A stretch of DNA of 64,000 bases from an uncultured Anaeroplasmataceae bacterium (GTDB lineage Bacteria > Bacillota_I > Bacilli_A > Acholeplasmatales > Anaeroplasmataceae): positions 36,607-100,606 of the forward strand of contig CANQBD010000001.1 of the NCBI GenBank assembly GCA_947589245.1. Reading direction: 5' to 3'. Below are positions 52,778-61,380 of this stretch, piece by piece. The translations under genes were made by a program, and so were the position numbers. Every line of letters starts with the position of its first letter. The first letter of the stretch is position 1. Under the pieces are notes generated by a model, which saw only the letters and a list, made by a program, of their open reading frames with translations, searched no databases and was not told where the DNA came from.

Positions 52778-54649
52778 ATGGCTTATGATGCTGATGAAGA
52801 AGAATTAAATGATTTAGATTATCATTCTCATGCGAAGGGACCGTGGAAAAAGATTATTAAAACTGTCTTTAAGCATAAGGGCTATGCGATAGGACTATTA
52901 GTTAGTGTTTTAGTATTAGCTAGCTTAGATGTTGGATATCCTCTTATTAATTCCTATGCTATTTCCCATTATTTTCAATCTAATGATCCGGCTCGTTTTG
53001 ATAACATTTGGGTGATTATTGTTGCTTATATTTCAGTAAGTATAGCTTATGGTATTTGTGTATTTTCCTTTTTGTTTTTTGCTGGCAAGGTTGAAATAAA
53101 AACCTCTTATGAATTAAGAAAAGAAGCCTATTTGAATTTACAAAAGCTTCCTTTTAGTTATTTTGATCGAACAGCTCAAGGCTGGATAATGGCAAGAGTA
53201 ACATCTGATGCTCGTAAATTAAGTGAAATTATTTCTTGGGGCTGTGTGGATTTACTTTGGGGTTTACTTTCAATGTTTGGTATTTTAGGTGTTTTATTGG
53301 TTGTTAATATTAAGCTTGCCATCATTATTTTAATTTTATTACCACTAATGGTTTTTCTAACTTTCTTTATTAGAAAAAAGATACTTGCTAGCTATCGTGA
53401 TGCTCGTAAATATAATTCTTTAATTACAGCGGCTTATAATGAAGGTTTTATGGGAGCAAAGGCTAGTAAGAGTTTAGTTATTGAAAAGAAAAATTCAGCT
53501 GAATTTCATAGTAAAGCTTTAGATTATAAAAAGGCTTCGCTAAGAGCTGTCTTTTTCTCAGCTCTTTTTGGTCCAATAACCTTTATTGTTTGTTATGCTG
53601 GAGTTGGTACTACTCTTTATGTTGGTGGTCGAATGGTTCTTATGGGAACTTTAACTGTTACAACTTTATATTTGTTTGTCGATTACACTATTAAGTTTTT
53701 TGATCCGATTATGGCAGTATCTAGAGTTATTGGTGATTTTCAACAGGCTCAAGCTTCTGCTGAAAGAATTATTACTTTAATAGAAGAACAACCTGAAATT
53801 GTTGATCGACCTGATGTTATTGCCAAATATGGTACAATCTTTGAACCTAAATATGAAAACTTTGAACCTTTAATTGGCGAAATTGAATTTAAAGATGTGA
53901 CTTTTAAATACAATATTGGTGAAACTGTTTTAAAGAATTTCAATTTACATATTCCGGCTGGTTCGAGTGTGGCTTTAGTTGGACATACTGGTAGTGGTAA
54001 ATCAACAATAGTTAATTTGATTTGTCGTTTCTATGAACCAACAAGCGGTGATATTTTAATTGATGGTCATAGCTATAAGGATCGAAGTATTACTTGGCTT
54101 CATTCTAATATTGGTTATGTGTTACAAAGCCCACAATTATTTAGTGGTACAATTATTGATAATGTTCGCTATGGTAATTTAGAAGCAACTGATGAACAGG
54201 TGATCGAAGCTTTAAAGACTGTGGCTGCTGATGAATTTATTTCTAAACTAGATTTAGGTTATAATTCGTTAGTTGGTGAAGGTGGTTCTAAATTATCTGT
54301 GGGTGAAAGACAATTAATAAGCTTTGCTAGAGCAATTGTTGCTAATCCCAAAATTTTAGTCCTTGATGAAGCAACATCTTCAATTGATACAAAGACTGAA
54401 ACCTTAATTCAAAAGGCTGTTGAAATAGTTATGAAGGGTCGAACAACGTTTATGATTGCCCATCGTTTGTCAACTGTTGTTAATGCAGACATCATTTTAG
54501 TGATGAAGGATGGTGAGGTTGTGGAAAGTGGTAAGCACCATGAACTATTAGCCAAAAAGGGTTATTATTTTGAACTTTATCGTAATCAATTTACAGAAGA
54601 GGCAGTTAAGCGTATTTTAGATAAAGAAACATTAGCTAATCCTATTTAG
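52778..54649 (+). CDS. Heterodimeric ABC exporter, partner subunit
   Basis: A 623-residue exporter half with an N-terminal soluble extension of about 30 residues, six membrane helices, Walker A VGHTGSGKST near residue 405, Walker B ILVLDEATSSID with intact glutamate, and an atypical signature KLSVGERQLISFARA (LSVGE instead of LSGGQ). With its partner this leaves one competent ATP site and one degenerate site, the usual pattern of heterodimeric exporters. AAGGAGGGAAAATAAT precedes the ATG. Substrate is not determined. Confidence 0.93.
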   Translation: MAYDADEEELNDLDYHSHAKGPWKKIIKTVFKHKGYAIGLLVSVLVLASLDVGYPLINSYAISHYFQSNDPARFDNIWVIIVAYISVSIAYGICVFSFLFFAGKVEIKTSYELRKEAYLNLQKLPFSYFDRTAQGWIMARVTSDARKLSEIISWGCVDLLWGLLSMFGILGVLLVVNIKLAIIILILLPLMVFLTFFIRKKILASYRDARKYNSLITAAYNEGFMGAKASKSLVIEKKNSAEFHSKALDYKKASLRAVFFSALFGPITFIVCYAGVGTTLYVGGRMVLMGTLTVTTLYLFVDYTIKFFDPIMAVSRVIGDFQQAQASAERIITLIEEQPEIVDRPDVIAKYGTIFEPKYENFEPLIGEIEFKDVTFKYNIGETVLKNFNLHIPAGSSVALVGHTGSGKSTIVNLICRFYEPTSGDILIDGHSYKDRSITWLHSNIGYVLQSPQLFSGTIIDNVRYGNLEATDEQVIEALKTVAADEFISKLDLGYNSLVGEGGSKLSVGERQLISFARAIVANPKILVLDEATSSIDTKTETLIQKAVEIVMKGRTTFMIAHRLSTVVNADIILVMKDGEVVESGKHHELLAKKGYYFELYRNQFTEEAVKRILDKETLANPI

Positions 54650-54662
54650 GATTGGCTTTTTG
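54634..54662 (+). terminator. Terminator overlapping the end of the ABC gene
   Basis: AGCTAATCC (54634-54642) pairs with GGATTGGCT (54649-54657) with one G-T pair, followed by T residues. The stop codon (54647-54649) is in the loop and first base pair. Confidence 0.85.
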
Positions 54663-54802
54663 TTTATAAAGAGCTTATTTTCAGTGATAATTATTGATAT
54701 TTTTACCATTTTGAATTAAAATAAAATTTAGGGATATTTTTATTTGAAAGCTTATTTTTAAAATTATATTAATTGCATTGTTATGGAAGGAGGCTAGATA
54801 TT

Positions 54803-55519
54803 ATGAATAAAAATATTTATAACTTAATAATTTCTAGTCTTTCAGTAATAATGGCTTTAATTGTTTTAATCGTTTTATCTTTTGCTTGGTATATTGCCAA
54901 TTATGATATTAATATTGGAGAAATGAAATTACAAACTTCTGGTGATGGTTATTCAGTTGAGATTAAATACTATGAAGCTAATTTGACTAATAGTGTTGTT
55001 ACCTACACTAAAGAAGATGAATATAAGGCACCAGCCACAATGCCCCTATATGATCCCCTTTTAAGTGTGAATGAAAATAATTGTTTAGTTGTTGAACTAA
55101 TTTTAAAGGCCGAAGAAGTGGCTAAAAACTTAGAATTAGATATAACTTGTGAAACTGATACTTATTCAACTGCTTATCCAACCTCTAATATTTCTAATTT
55201 TTGTAGTAATATTGTAGATTTTTGCGATCTAACTGATCCTACAACAAGTGGTAATACATATACTCATAATTTAGGTACCGAAAAGCATAGTTTTATTCAA
55301 TTTGCTGAAGATGGTGTTACCCCTAAAGCTGATAAAACAACTAAATTCAGTTATAATCTTACTGCTGATTTAGTAGAAAAAAATTATTATTTTGTTATTT
55401 CTTATAATGATGCCTCTTTAAATTATTTTTATAGTCAAAATCTTGATCGAGCTGCTGCGGGATTTGATGCTTTAATATTTAAAAATGACATCAGCTTCCT
55501 CTTAAAGGAGGCTAGATAA
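54803..55519 (+). CDS. Exported surface protein with SipW-like signal, unknown
   Basis: A 238-residue protein with an N-terminal hydrophobic segment of about 25 residues ending LSFAWYIANYDINIG, the FAWY-type signal common in gut Firmicute surface proteins resembling SipW-processed TasA substrates. The rest is beta-rich. The ATG at 54803 follows GAAGGAGGCTAGATATT; the open frame upstream to 54773 lacks support. The following gene starts one base after the stop and has the same type of N-terminus, so they probably form one surface structure. Confidence 0.75.
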   Translation: MNKNIYNLIISSLSVIMALIVLIVLSFAWYIANYDINIGEMKLQTSGDGYSVEIKYYEANLTNSVVTYTKEDEYKAPATMPLYDPLLSVNENNCLVVELILKAEEVAKNLELDITCETDTYSTAYPTSNISNFCSNIVDFCDLTDPTTSGNTYTHNLGTEKHSFIQFAEDGVTPKADKTTKFSYNLTADLVEKNYYFVISYNDASLNYFYSQNLDRAAAGFDALIFKNDISFLLKEAR

Positions 55520-55520
55520 T

Positions 55521-57398
55521 ATGAAAAGAAAAAATATTTTATTGGCCGGTATTTTAGTCTTATTAAGTTCAATAGTTTTGGTTGTTTATGGTTATGCTTG
55601 GTATGCTGGTAAAAAATTTGAATCTTTAGAGGGAAAAGTAAACCCATCTTATTTTGCTGGTGGGAATGGTTCAAAAGAACAGCCATTTAAAATTACCAAT
55701 AAGATTCATATGTACAATCTTGCTTGGCTTCAATATCTAGGAGTCTTTAATAAAGATGTCTTAGATGATGGTCAATTAAAACAATATCATTTTAAAATTT
55801 CAGTTGAAGAAATTGATATGACTGGTTTAGCATTACCACCTATTGGAACAGAAGACAATCCTTTTATTGGCAGTTTTGAAGGTAATGGTTGTGTCATTAA
55901 AAATGTTATTACAAGTAATAATATTTCTTCCTTAAAAGAACATCCGAATTTTGATAATTTTAATTTAGGAAGTGTTGTAGGTTTCTTTGGTGTAATTGGT
56001 GATAATGGTACATTACCACACACAATTTCAAATACTGTCAATTCAGTAAATAATTTCTTTTTAGATAATGTAATGGTTGAATCTAATACAGATACGACTT
56101 TAATAGGCATTGTAGCCGGATATGTCAATGCTAATATCCAAAATATAGGTGTTACCTACTCAAAAATTTCTTTAGCCAAAGGTATGACGCATCTAAATAA
56201 TATGAAAAAAATAAGTAATTATTCTTTGATTGGTTATGTTGATGAAAGTAACATTGAATGGACAGATAAACCAGGCTCTGGTGGACCAGGATATGGAACC
56301 TCGACCGATTTGTCCGAACTTGATGACCGTATGCTGTCTCTTTTCGGTACATCGGGATTGGAGGCTAAAGAATATTTGCCATTTCAAGGAACCGGTGAAG
56401 CGGTCACTTCTGGTGGAACTACCGTAGGAGAAAAAGCTGCAGATAATAATATTGGGTATTATATCGGCGGCGATTTGAAAATTTATTCGGAACCAAAAAA
56501 AAATATAGATCTTACATCATTTTATTACCCAGCGGGGGCATCAAAATCAATTTTCTCGTTGCCATATCAAGACTATGATCGTTATTATGAGGCTCCAGAT
56601 CAAAATATTATTGATGCGACATTCAATAGTCCAGAATCAGATATTTATATGTTAAGATTACAATCGAAACTAGATACTCACAATGATTTAGTAACGATTG
56701 AAAATGGAGCACTTTGGGGAAAAAACTTTGAAAAAATTATAGTGCCAAGAAGATGCATCTGGTTTGTTCCTCAAAAAACGGGGATTCTTAAATTTATTAT
56801 TGTAAATCCTAACAATGGTGTCAATTTTACTTTGAGTTATTTTACAAGAGCTGCAAAGATTACTCACCCAGATGGGTTGGTCACAGGTGATTATAGTAGT
56901 TCGATGTCGGATCCTCACCCAATCATTGATGCAAATGACTTCGCAGGATTGACTTATGGAAGCGGGGAAGTCCGTTTGAATAACCAACCATATAATTTTG
57001 AAAACAAAATAGGCTTGGCATATTATTTTACTGTTGAAATCACACAGGAAATGATTGATGATTGCTATGAGTTTGCGTTATCTAGAGATGCAGGGACTGA
57101 TGGAGCTTATTTTTGGTATTTAGATATTGGTGCTGCAGGTGGCGGTATAGTTCCTGAATATATAGGAATGATAAAAGATGTTGATTTTGTCTATAATATT
57201 ACATTAAACATTTCTGAAAATTTAAGTGAGGTATTATTTTCAATTGATGGTACTAGTATTACTAGTGTAATATTCTATTTTAGAAGAAATAAATTAAATG
57301 GTGTTTTATATTTTATTGTTCCTGCTGAAAATGGTTTATCTTTTGATTCTATTGGTAATGGTAAAAAACAAGAGGCTGATACGAAGGAATGTCAATAA
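55521..57398 (+). CDS. Exported surface protein with GLUG-like start and a GC-rich inserted segment
   Basis: A 625-residue protein with a membrane-spanning signal ending YGYAWYAGKKFES. Residues about 50-220 contain FEGNGCVIKNV and VVGFFGVIGDN, a GLUG/beta-helix pattern shared with the lipoprotein at 16274. From about 56270 to 57180 (residues about 250-553) base composition and codon choice change: in 56281-56460 I count 82 G+C of 180 (46 percent), against 17 of 60 in 55561-55620. That region has another beta-rich domain. The last 70 residues return to the native composition. Function is unknown. Confidence 0.75.
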   Translation: MKRKNILLAGILVLLSSIVLVVYGYAWYAGKKFESLEGKVNPSYFAGGNGSKEQPFKITNKIHMYNLAWLQYLGVFNKDVLDDGQLKQYHFKISVEEIDMTGLALPPIGTEDNPFIGSFEGNGCVIKNVITSNNISSLKEHPNFDNFNLGSVVGFFGVIGDNGTLPHTISNTVNSVNNFFLDNVMVESNTDTTLIGIVAGYVNANIQNIGVTYSKISLAKGMTHLNNMKKISNYSLIGYVDESNIEWTDKPGSGGPGYGTSTDLSELDDRMLSLFGTSGLEAKEYLPFQGTGEAVTSGGTTVGEKAADNNIGYYIGGDLKIYSEPKKNIDLTSFYYPAGASKSIFSLPYQDYDRYYEAPDQNIIDATFNSPESDIYMLRLQSKLDTHNDLVTIENGALWGKNFEKIIVPRRCIWFVPQKTGILKFIIVNPNNGVNFTLSYFTRAAKITHPDGLVTGDYSSSMSDPHPIIDANDFAGLTYGSGEVRLNNQPYNFENKIGLAYYFTVEITQEMIDDCYEFALSRDAGTDGAYFWYLDIGAAGGGIVPEYIGMIKDVDFVYNITLNISENLSEVLFSIDGTSITSVIFYFRRNKLNGVLYFIVPAENGLSFDSIGNGKKQEADTKECQ

Positions 57399-57403
57399 TT
57401 AAT

Positions 57404-57431
57404 AAAGAGACTTTTAATCAGTCTCTTTTTT
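57404..57431. terminator. Bidirectional terminator between convergent genes
   Basis: AAAGAGACT (57404-57412) pairs with AGTCTCTTT (57420-57428) over TTTAATC, followed by T residues; it separates the + surface-protein gene from the - methyltransferase gene. Confidence 0.9.
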
Positions 57432-57437
57432 GTTTTA

Positions 57438-58316
57438 TTAAAGTTTTTTTAGTTTTGCGACAAAGAATCCCTCATAATATTCATTTGGTCTTACACATAT
57501 TACTCCTTTTAATTTAGTTGGTAAGAGAGGAAGATTTGGTATTTCGATGGGGACGATTTCAAAGTTTATTTTTTGTTTGGCTTTTATTAAAACATCTTCA
57601 TTTTCTATACTTAAAATCGAGCAAGTAGAATAAATCATTGTTTGACCTTTTTTTAAGATAGTTAAAGCTTTAATTAGTAATTCATATTGTAATTTGCTAG
57701 AATTAATAATCAACTTTTTAGAAAGATATTTATAGCTTTTTTCATTATTTAAAATAATTGTTCCAAAACTGCTACATGGAGCATCTAATAAAATATTATC
57801 AAATTGAAAATAATTATCTAAGGTTTTAGAATCAATATTTAAAGTATTAGCTTTAGCTTGTTGAAGCTTTAAATTATGGTTTAATTTTTCAAAACGATAT
57901 CTGTCCTTTTCACAAGCTAAAATATTTGCATCATTATTTATGAGAGCGGCAATCTGGGTTGTTTTACTGCCTGGAGCGGCACACATGTCTAAAATGTCAG
58001 TCTTAGGTTTAGGATCTAAGATAATTGGTGGCAGCTGAGAAGATAGACTTTGCAAATAGATTAAACCATTTTTGTAAATAGTTAATTTTTCAATATCTGC
58101 TAATTTCTTATTTTTAATGATGACTGCTAAATCACTAAATGATGCTAGTTCAAATTCAATATTATTTATTTTAAGAAAGTTTATTATTTCTGATTGTGTT
58201 GTTTTCAAGGTGTTAACTCGCAAGGTTAAATATTTTGGTTTGTTAAAATCAGCAATTAGTGTGTCAGGTTCTTTGAAATTGTTTTTAATAATTGTTATGA
58301 TTTCATCTTTAAGCAA
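57438..58316 (-). CDS. RsmB/NOP2-family RNA m5C methyltransferase, short form
   Basis: A class I methyltransferase of about 292 residues. SAM motif DMCAAPGSKTTQIA is near residue 110, the catalytic region LLDAPCSSFGT near 178, and the second cysteine is in YSTCSI near 230. Both conserved cysteines of m5C enzymes are therefore present. It lacks the N-terminal NusB-like domain of RsmB and the C-terminal PUA domain of RsmF, so the target (rRNA or tRNA) is unclear. The start is uncertain: TTG at 58316 has GAGGTG 6 bases upstream, while GTG at 58325 overlaps that site. It is the only minus-strand gene in this region. Confidence 0.88.
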   Translation of the reverse strand: MLKDEIITIIKNNFKEPDTLIADFNKPKYLTLRVNTLKTTQSEIINFLKINNIEFELASFSDLAVIIKNKKLADIEKLTIYKNGLIYLQSLSSQLPPIILDPKPKTDILDMCAAPGSKTTQIAALINNDANILACEKDRYRFEKLNHNLKLQQAKANTLNIDSKTLDNYFQFDNILLDAPCSSFGTIILNNEKSYKYLSKKLIINSSKLQYELLIKALTILKKGQTMIYSTCSILSIENEDVLIKAKQKINFEIVPIEIPNLPLLPTKLKGVICVRPNEYYEGFFVAKLKKL

Positions 58317-58461
58317 TTTAATCACCTCGTCATTCTAAATATACAATAAAGAAGTAAGTAAAATCAAGGAAAAAAATTCAAATAAGAGAAGATAACTTTT
58401 TATGATTTTTGATTGTGTTGGTGACATTTTTCTGAAAAAGTAGTGTGCGAATTTAAAATTA

Positions 58462-58470
58462 TGATATAAT
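58462..58470 (+). promoter_or_regulatory. Extended -10 promoter of the NUDIX-prmC-tsaC unit
   Basis: TGA then TATAAT at 58465-58470, 30 bases before the ATG. Confidence 0.7.
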
Positions 58471-58500
58471 TCTAATTGTAATTTGTTGCGGGAAGTGGTG

Positions 58501-58956
58501 ATGATGTTGAAATTTACAACTTTATGTTATATAGAAAAAGATAATAAATATTTAATGCTTTATCGCAACAAGAAGAAGAATGATATTAATGCTTTAAAAT
58601 GGATTGGTGTTGGTGGGCACTTTTTAGCTGGTGAAACGGCAGATGAATGTTTAGTTAGGGAAGTGCTAGAAGAAACAGGGCTGACACTTTTAGATTATGA
58701 ATTAAGAGGTAAGATTATTTTTCATATTGATGAACTTATGGAGGTATGTTATGTTTATACCGCAAGTAATTTTAAGGGTGAACTTATTTGTTGTGATGAG
58801 GGAACATTAGAATGGGTTAATAAAACAGAAATTTTAAATTTAAGCTTATGGGAAGGCGATTTTTTATTTTTAAAGAATTTATTAAATGGTGATCCTTATT
58901 TTGAAATGGAATTACTTTATAAAAATGATAAGCTTATTAGCTATGAGGTGAAATAA
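58501..58956 (+). CDS. NUDIX hydrolase (MutT-like)
   Basis: A 151-residue NUDIX protein with the full box GHFLAGETADECLVREVLEETGL near residue 40 (quoted in part: GETADECLVREVLEETGL). The N-terminus TTLCYIEKDNKYLMLYR resembles Firmicute 8-oxo-dGTP diphosphatases. The start is one of two adjacent ATG codons (58501 or 58504) after GTGGTG; upstream TTG at 58483 is less likely. It is coupled to prmC by a TAATG overlap. Confidence 0.88.
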   Translation: MMLKFTTLCYIEKDNKYLMLYRNKKKNDINALKWIGVGGHFLAGETADECLVREVLEETGLTLLDYELRGKIIFHIDELMEVCYVYTASNFKGELICCDEGTLEWVNKTEILNLSLWEGDFLFLKNLLNGDPYFEMELLYKNDKLISYEVK

Positions 58957-59810
58957 TGAATTATCAAAAACTACTTCAAGAAGCAGTAGAAAAGGCTATT
59001 GAATTAGATAAAGAAGAAGGGGCAGTTGTTTTACTCCTTCAGCATGCTTGTAAAATGAGTCCAAATGATTTTTATAAGAAAATGTTTGAAGAAGTAAATA
59101 CTGATTTTTTGAAAGAATTTAAAAAGCTACTTGAGCTATATCTTTACGAAAATAAGCCTGTCCAATATTTAATTGGAACTAGTTGTTTTTATGGTTATGA
59201 TTTTATTGTAAATGAGGATGTTTTAATTCCTCGTTTTGAAACCGAAGAATTGGTGGAAAATATATTATATCGTTATGATAAATATTTTCCAAATCAAAAG
59301 GTTCAGGTTTGTGATTTGGCTACTGGTTCTGGGTGTATAGGTATTACTTTAGCTAAGGAAGAATCAAACATGCAAGTAGTGGCTACTGATATTTCTAGTG
59401 CTGCCTTAGATGTGGCTCGAAAAAATAATCAAAAATTAGGGGCTAATGTTCAATTTTTAATGGGGGATATGCTAGAACCTTTAAAAGATTATCAATTTGA
59501 TATTTTTGTTTCAAATCCTCCTTATATTCCGGAAAGAGAGGATGTTATGTCTTTAGTTAAGGATAATGAACCTAATATTGCGTTATTTGGTGGCGAAGAT
59601 GGTCTTAAATTTTATCGGATTATTTTAAGTGGGGTTAAGCCTTTATTAAAAAAGAAGGCTATGATTTGTTTTGAACATGGCTATGATAAAAAGACTGAGA
59701 TTAATGCTTTAGCAAAGACTTATTTTCCTGAAGCTAGAATTGAAAATTTAAAGGATCTTGAGGGTAAAGATCGAATGACTTTTATTTATGTAGGTGATTT
59801 TAATGAGTAA
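58956..59810 (+). CDS. prmC: Peptide chain release factor N5-glutamine methyltransferase PrmC
   Basis: PrmC methylates the GGQ glutamine of release factors. The 284-residue protein has a helical N-terminal domain, SAM motif CDLATGSGCIG near residue 125 and the catalytic NPPY near 187. GAGGTGAAATA precedes the ATG. prfA, its usual neighbour, is not in this window. It overlaps tsaC by 8 bases. Confidence 0.96.
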   Translation: MNYQKLLQEAVEKAIELDKEEGAVVLLLQHACKMSPNDFYKKMFEEVNTDFLKEFKKLLELYLYENKPVQYLIGTSCFYGYDFIVNEDVLIPRFETEELVENILYRYDKYFPNQKVQVCDLATGSGCIGITLAKEESNMQVVATDISSAALDVARKNNQKLGANVQFLMGDMLEPLKDYQFDIFVSNPPYIPEREDVMSLVKDNEPNIALFGGEDGLKFYRIILSGVKPLLKKKAMICFEHGYDKKTEINALAKTYFPEARIENLKDLEGKDRMTFIYVGDFNE

Positions 59811-60351
59811 GATAATTATTTTTCCTACGGATACAGTTTATGGTATTGGTTGTCAAATTTTTGATGTAGAAAGTATCGAAAAAATTTATAAAATCAAGAA
59901 ACGTGACTATAATAAACCTTTAGCCTGTTTGTGTAGTAATTTAGAACAAATTGAAAAGGTAGCTTTTGTAAGTGATAAAGCCTTGAAACTCATCAATGAA
60001 TTTATGCCTGGTTGTTTAACGTTAATTCTTAAAGCTAAGAAGGAAGTAGAAGACAAAATAGGTTATAAGACAATTGGAGTTAGGATTCCTAATTATGCTT
60101 TAGCTCTTGATATTTTAAATAATATGGGGCCAATGCTTGTGACCTCTGTTAATGAAAGTGGTCAAGTTGCTTTAAATGATTATGAAGAAATAAAAAAACA
60201 ATATGGTGCTGTTGTAGAAGAAATTTATCCACCCAATCAGAAAAGCTCTAATATAGCTTCGACAGTTATTAATATGACTGGTCCAAATTTACAGATTTTA
60301 CGTGAAGGTGTTATCACTTTGGATATGTTAAAAAAGGTACTAAATGAATAA
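59803..60351 (+). CDS. tsaC: Threonylcarbamoyl-AMP synthase, short TsaC form
   Basis: TsaC makes threonylcarbamoyl-AMP for t6A synthesis, and TsaD at 5330 completes the pathway. The 182-residue YrdC-domain protein has FPTDTVYGIGC at the start, KIKKRDYNKPL near residue 45, and SVNESGQ near 140. It lacks the C-terminal Sua5 domain found in Bacillus YwlC. The ATG at 59803 is preferred over a start three codons upstream. The prmC-tsaC-spoIIR neighbourhood is shared with Bacillus. Confidence 0.93.
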   Translation: MSKIIIFPTDTVYGIGCQIFDVESIEKIYKIKKRDYNKPLACLCSNLEQIEKVAFVSDKALKLINEFMPGCLTLILKAKKEVEDKIGYKTIGVRIPNYALALDILNNMGPMLVTSVNESGQVALNDYEEIKKQYGAVVEEIYPPNQKSSNIASTVINMTGPNLQILREGVITLDMLKKVLNE

Positions 60352-60356
60352 AAATA

Positions 60357-60395
60357 TCCCCTACGGGTAAAGATAGTTGTAGGGGGAATTTTTTT
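60357..60395 (+). terminator. Terminator after tsaC that contains the next ribosome binding site
   Basis: TCCCCTAC (60357-60364) pairs with GTAGGGGGA (60379-60387) over a 14-base loop, followed by a T-run to 60395. The AGGGGGA arm is the only ribosome binding site for the SpoIIR-like ATG at 60396. Confidence 0.88.
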
Positions 60396-60890
60396 ATGCG
60401 TAAAATAATTTTAGGGATTTTAATTATCAGTTTTATAACTGTTGTTTTTTTAAATTTTAATCAAGAAAAAGAAATTAGAGTAAGAGTTATTCCAAGTAGT
60501 GATAATAGCTATGATTTAAAGGTTAAAGAAAAAGCAAAAGATATAACTATTTGTTATTTAAAAGAGGCCAGTAGTGATAGCTATGACACTTATTTAAAAA
60601 ACATTCAACTTACTTTAAATGCTTTTGAATTAGTTTTAGAAAAAGAGTTAAAAGAAGATGTCACAGTCGAACTATCTAATCATACCTTATATAATAAAAC
60701 ATATAATAATAGTGCAGTTAAAAATACCGAACAGATGACTTTATATGTAGTAATTGGTGAGGGAAATGGCTCTAATTGGTGGGGAACAGTGTATCCTGAA
60801 TTTTTGGAGGTAAATGGTAGTGATGAGATTAAATATGAGAGCTTAATTTTAAGTATTTTTAACAAGATCAAAGGAGATAAAAATGATTAG
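60396..60890 (+). CDS. spoIIR: SpoIIR-like protein
   Basis: A 164-residue exported or membrane-anchored protein with an N-terminal hydrophobic segment. IRVRVIPSSDNSYDLKVK near residue 28 and IGEGNGSNWWGTVYPEF near residue 125 match SpoIIR, which in endospore formers is secreted from the forespore and triggers SpoIIGA to activate sigma-E. Order supports this: in Bacillus subtilis prmC, spoIIR, a GNAT gene (ywlB) and tsaC-type ywlC lie together. It is about 60 residues shorter than Bacillus SpoIIR. The start follows a terminator hairpin, so its expression must come from read-through or an unseen promoter. Confidence 0.85.
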   Translation: MRKIILGILIISFITVVFLNFNQEKEIRVRVIPSSDNSYDLKVKEKAKDITICYLKEASSDSYDTYLKNIQLTLNAFELVLEKELKEDVTVELSNHTLYNKTYNNSAVKNTEQMTLYVVIGEGNGSNWWGTVYPEFLEVNGSDEIKYESLILSIFNKIKGDKND

Positions 60891-61311
60891 AATTGAAAAT
60901 GTCAATAGTGACTCTTTTAATAGTGCTGTTGAGTTTTTAGGCTCGGTTCCATCGATAGATAAGTTAGAAGACAATATTTTAAGAAATGCTTGTATAGCTT
61001 ATGATGATGAAAAGATTGTTGGATGTATATCTTTTGAAGAATTTTCTGATAAAGGTCTAATTAGATATTTTGTTTTTAAAAAAGTTTTATCATTAGAATA
61101 TTTAGAAATGCTTTTAGAATCTTTAGAAAAAAGTGCTAGAAGTAAAGGCTTAAATAGTTTAGTATGTATTGCTGAATGTAGTCAAATTGAGGAGCTTTTT
61201 CAATCTTTAGGATTTGCTTATTTAAAACAATCAAATATCTTTATTAATGAAGAAAATGTTTTAAATACGAATTTTAAGTCGGCTATCTTTTTAAGTAAGA
61301 ATTTAGCATAA
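60883..61311 (+). CDS. GNAT-like N-acetyltransferase
   Basis: A 142-residue protein with a GNAT-like pattern (CIAYDDEKIVGCISFEEF, a helix near residues 70-88, and FQSLGFAYLK near residue 105). It lacks a strong acetyl-CoA P-loop, so activity is uncertain. It overlaps the SpoIIR-like gene by 8 bases with AAAGGAGATAAAA as ribosome binding site. Bacillus YwlB, a predicted acetyltransferase, has the same neighbour. Confidence 0.72.
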   Translation: MIRIENVNSDSFNSAVEFLGSVPSIDKLEDNILRNACIAYDDEKIVGCISFEEFSDKGLIRYFVFKKVLSLEYLEMLLESLEKSARSKGLNSLVCIAECSQIEELFQSLGFAYLKQSNIFINEENVLNTNFKSAIFLSKNLA

Positions 61312-61320
61312 TTCTTGTAC

Positions 61321-61349
61321 TTGTAAATAATTTTTTTATTTTGTATAAT
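61321..61349 (+). promoter_or_regulatory. Promoter of the GH105-like gene
   Basis: TTGTAA (61321-61326), 17-base spacer, TATAAT (61344-61349), 32 bases before the ATG. Confidence 0.8.
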
Positions 61350-61380
61350 AGAAACTAGAAGAAGATAATGGAGGAAGACT

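Noticed and set aside
56152-56987. Several minus-strand open frames in the GC-rich patch
   Set aside because: They have no ribosome binding site or recognisable domain and oppose a continuous + strand protein; the composition shift itself explains the open frames.
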